NCBI GenBank assembly: GCA_000493965.1
Contig: AWNV01000005.1
Span: 1-64,000 of the forward strand
Reading direction: 5' to 3'
DNA length: 64,000 bases
Source of the DNA: Candidatus Aminicenans sakinawicola JGI OTU-1
Lineage (GTDB): Bacteria; Acidobacteriota; Aminicenantia; Aminicenantales; Aminicenantaceae
The position numbers and the translations under genes are program-made. Below are positions 62,063 through 64,000 of the stretch, piece by piece. How positions within the stretch are numbered: position 1 is the stretch's first letter; the number at the start of each line of letters is the position of its first letter. The notes beneath the pieces were generated by a model, which was not told the origin of the DNA, made no database searches, and was given only the letters and a program-made list of their open reading frames with translations.

Positions 62063-62138
62063 GCGCCCGTAGCTCAGCGGATAGAGCGGTGGACTTCGAA
62101 TCCAAAGGTCGGGGGTTCAAATCCCTCCGGGCGTGCCA
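62063..62138 (+). tRNA. tRNA-Arg (anticodon TCG), CCA encoded
   Basis: 76 bases folding as acceptor 7 bp (one G-U at the end), D stem 4 bp, anticodon loop C-T-T-C-G-A-A giving TCG, T stem 5 bp (GGGGG/CCCTC) and CCA at 62136-62138. The anticodon stem has one G-A mismatch at its top pair. Reads CGA codons and, by wobble, others of the CGN box. Confidence 0.9.
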
Positions 62139-62178
62139 CTTATTACCAAGATTTTGCCTCATAATCAAGAACTTACAG

Positions 62179-64000
62179 TTATTTTTTAGTTAGTTTATGT
62201 AGAAAATCGCGGCATTCCTGGGGCGATTCTAAGAAGAATCTTGCCTTGGTTGTGCTATAGCCGATTTTTATTGAATAGGCAGAAGGTGGCAATACTCTAA
62301 ACATATCTTCATCCGTCCAATCATCTCCTATGGCTATTATGAAATCCCATTTTTTTTGATTTATGATTTTGTTTATCGCTGTGCCTTTATTTACCTCGAG
62401 AGGTCTAACTTCTATCACCTTTTTGCCATGAATGACTTGAAGTTCAGTATTGGCTAGCAATTCGTTGAGATTATCAAACAGCTCACAGGATCTCATTTTT
62501 CCTAGATCAGGATTGGATTTTCTATAATGCCATACCAATCCGAATTCCTTTATTTCCACAAAAGACCCAGGAACCCGTGCTTCATATGATTTTAGTATAG
62601 GTTTTATCTGATCTTTCCAATTAGAAGAGATCGTTTTTTGCTTTTTCCATTCACTCTTCCCATCCGAACGGAGCCAGGCTCCATGTTCTGCAATTAATGA
62701 GCATGGAATATCTCCCAACCACTGCTCCATTGTTTGTCTGTCTCTCCCACTGATTATTACAAGCATATTCTTTGGATTTTTTGCAATCATGAGAAGAATT
62801 CTCTTCAACTTTATATCTGGCTTAGCCTCTTCCGGTCTATTGCTGAAAGTAATTAGAGTGCCATCGTAATCGAGGAAGAGCAGTCGATTTTTACCGGAAC
62901 TATAGTCGGTAAAAAGATTTGTTTTCCAACCCCCACTCAGTTTCAAACATTCACGTTTTGCCTGCGAAGCTTTTGTTTCTTCGAGACTTGTAATAAAGCT
63001 TTGAATCCAATGATTTATATCATATTCAAGTATTCGATGGCGCATGGCTTTCATTCGCTTGGCTTTTTCTTGTTCTGGCATATTTAAAGCTTCTGATAGG
63101 GCATTTACTATTTCTTCTTTACTGTTAATGTTTATTACTAAAGCCTCGCTTAATTCATCGGCTGCCCCTGCTGTTTCGCTCAATATAAGAACACCAAGGT
63201 TTTGTGTTTTTGCGGCGACATATTCCTTGGCAACCAAGTTCATTCCGTCTCGAATAGGGGTAACGAGCGCAATATCGGCTGCAGCATATAGAGGTAAAAG
63301 TTTTTCAAAAGGAAAGGACTTATATAAGTAATGAACTGGCATCCAATTAGGATTGCCAAAGCGGCCATTTATTTTCCCGATGAGTCTATCAACTTCTTGT
63401 TTAAGCAGGAAATAATCTCTGACTTTAGTCCTGGAGGGAACACAGACCATAATGTAAATAATTTTGTTGTGCCACTCCGAATTCCTAGACAGAAACGACT
63501 CAAAAGCTTTTAAGCGTTGAGGAATGCCCTTGGTGTAGTCTAATCTATCTACCGAGAGGATGATGGTTTTATCATCTGCAGCGATAGATTTTTTTAATTT
63601 ATTTATGTCTTTTTGTGTAGAAGTTTTTTGTATTAAATTTTCAATCTTTTTCGCATCTATGCCCATAGGGAAATTTTCAACTTTAACTGATCTATCTTTT
63701 AAAGAGATAGTACCAAACTCATTTTCGTATCCTAAAAGCCGCAGTGTGCTGCTTAGGAAATGCCGGGCATATTCATAAGTGTGAAAGCCGACAAGATCTG
63801 CTCCAAGAAGACCTTGGAGAATTTCATTTCTCCATGGAAGGATTCGGAATATCTCTGAAGACGGAAAAGGAATGTGCAGAAAGAATCCAATGGCACTTTC
63901 TGGATAATAGGCTCGGATCAATTGAGGAAGAAGCATGAGAAGATAATCATGGATCCAGAAAATATCCTTTGGGTGTGTGATTTCAATGACTTTTTTAGAA
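62179..64000 (-). CDS. Bifunctional trehalose-6-phosphate synthase/phosphatase (5' end outside window)
   Basis: At least 607 residues; the frame stays open to the window edge, with W-I-H-D-Y-L-L-M just inside it, matching the synthase D-Y-H-L-M segment, so the start lies beyond 64000. The GT20 synthase part (makes trehalose 6-phosphate from UDP-glucose and glucose 6-phosphate) includes H-I-P-F-P-S-S-E and R-L-D-Y-T-K-G. A HAD phosphatase part begins at F-L-D-Y-D-G-T-L and includes I-S-G-R-D and G-D-D-W-T-D-E-D-M. The single fused protein can make trehalose, typically for osmotic or desiccation stress. Confidence 0.93.
   Translation of the reverse strand, partial: SKKVIEITHPKDIFWIHDYLLMLLPQLIRAYYPESAIGFFLHIPFPSSEIFRILPWRNEILQGLLGADLVGFHTYEYARHFLSSTLRLLGYENEFGTISLKDRSVKVENFPMGIDAKKIENLIQKTSTQKDINKLKKSIAADDKTIILSVDRLDYTKGIPQRLKAFESFLSRNSEWHNKIIYIMVCVPSRTKVRDYFLLKQEVDRLIGKINGRFGNPNWMPVHYLYKSFPFEKLLPLYAAADIALVTPIRDGMNLVAKEYVAAKTQNLGVLILSETAGAADELSEALVININSKEEIVNALSEALNMPEQEKAKRMKAMRHRILEYDINHWIQSFITSLEETKASQAKRECLKLSGGWKTNLFTDYSSGKNRLLFLDYDGTLITFSNRPEEAKPDIKLKRILLMIAKNPKNMLVIISGRDRQTMEQWLGDIPCSLIAEHGAWLRSDGKSEWKKQKTISSNWKDQIKPILKSYEARVPGSFVEIKEFGLVWHYRKSNPDLGKMRSCELFDNLNELLANTELQVIHGKKVIEVRPLEVNKGTAINKIINQKKWDFIIAIGDDWTDEDMFRVLPPSAYSIKIGYSTTKARFFLESPQECRDFLHKLTKK

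Larger units (their letters stand above)
61523..62106 (+). repeat. Long direct repeat, right copy (584 bp)
   Basis: Right counterpart of 57769-58538. It ends inside the intact tRNA-Arg. Difference in length is explained by the four-repeat deletion (216 bases) and 30 extra bases in the spacer. Confidence 0.8.

Overview
The window looks like a chromosomal segment of a Gram-negative, AT-rich, largely heterotrophic bacterium. Supporting signs are outer-membrane-type and periplasmic proteins with signal peptides, a complete-looking division and cell wall (dcw) cluster, glycosyltransferases of the surface-polysaccharide kind, and many exported peptidases (M14, M20, M23, M28, M48 and an S9 remnant). 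Together with an archaeal-type fructose-bisphosphatase, an MglA-type GTPase and histidine catabolism, this gene set resembles candidate phylum Aminicenantes or a neighbouring acidobacterial-type lineage. That placement is inference, since no rRNA is present.

Layout. 1-1.65 kb: end of a response regulator, then an intact IS256-family element (287-1642) with an 8-bp target duplication. 1.87-8.0 kb: a metabolic operon of a short citrate synthase-like protein, an HD hydrolase, two different LeuC/LeuD-type hydro-lyase pairs and one isocitrate/homoisocitrate-type dehydrogenase. 8.0-10.4 kb: tsaB and rimI, then truA and a TIGR00725 protein on the minus strand. 10.6-15.9 kb: small coiled-coil proteins and four glycosyltransferases arranged A-B-B'-A'. 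16.0-22.3 kb: MglA-like GTPase, ComM-like AAA ATPase, exported M20 amidohydrolase, Tat-exported C_GCAxxG_C_C protein and a HutH-type lyase with a Cys in place of the MIO serine.

22.3-39.2 kb (minus strand): mraZ-rsmH-ftsL-ftsI-murE-murF-mraY-murD-ftsW-murG-murC-ftsQ-ftsA-ftsZ with hutI attached to the end. The cluster is tightly packed with overlapping starts and stops, and begins with a strong promoter and three MraZ boxes. murB and ddl are absent. 39.4-41.3 kb: DUF2007 protein, Nudix hydrolase and archaeal-type FBP aldolase/phosphatase. 41.6-57.2 kb: FecR/DUF6600-type exported protein, M23 peptidase, AgcS transporter, cyclophilin, exported peptidases, a lipid kinase-like protein and a flavin reductase-like protein.

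57.4-62.1 kb is the most unusual part. A BstYI-like type II restriction-modification system and a membrane pentapeptide-repeat protein occupy about 3 kb between two long direct repeats. The left repeat carries the end of an intact beta-repeat gene plus a 3'-truncated tRNA-Arg. The right repeat carries a 5'-truncated copy of that gene plus the intact tRNA-Arg(UCG). The window ends inside a trehalose-6-phosphate synthase/phosphatase gene on the minus strand.
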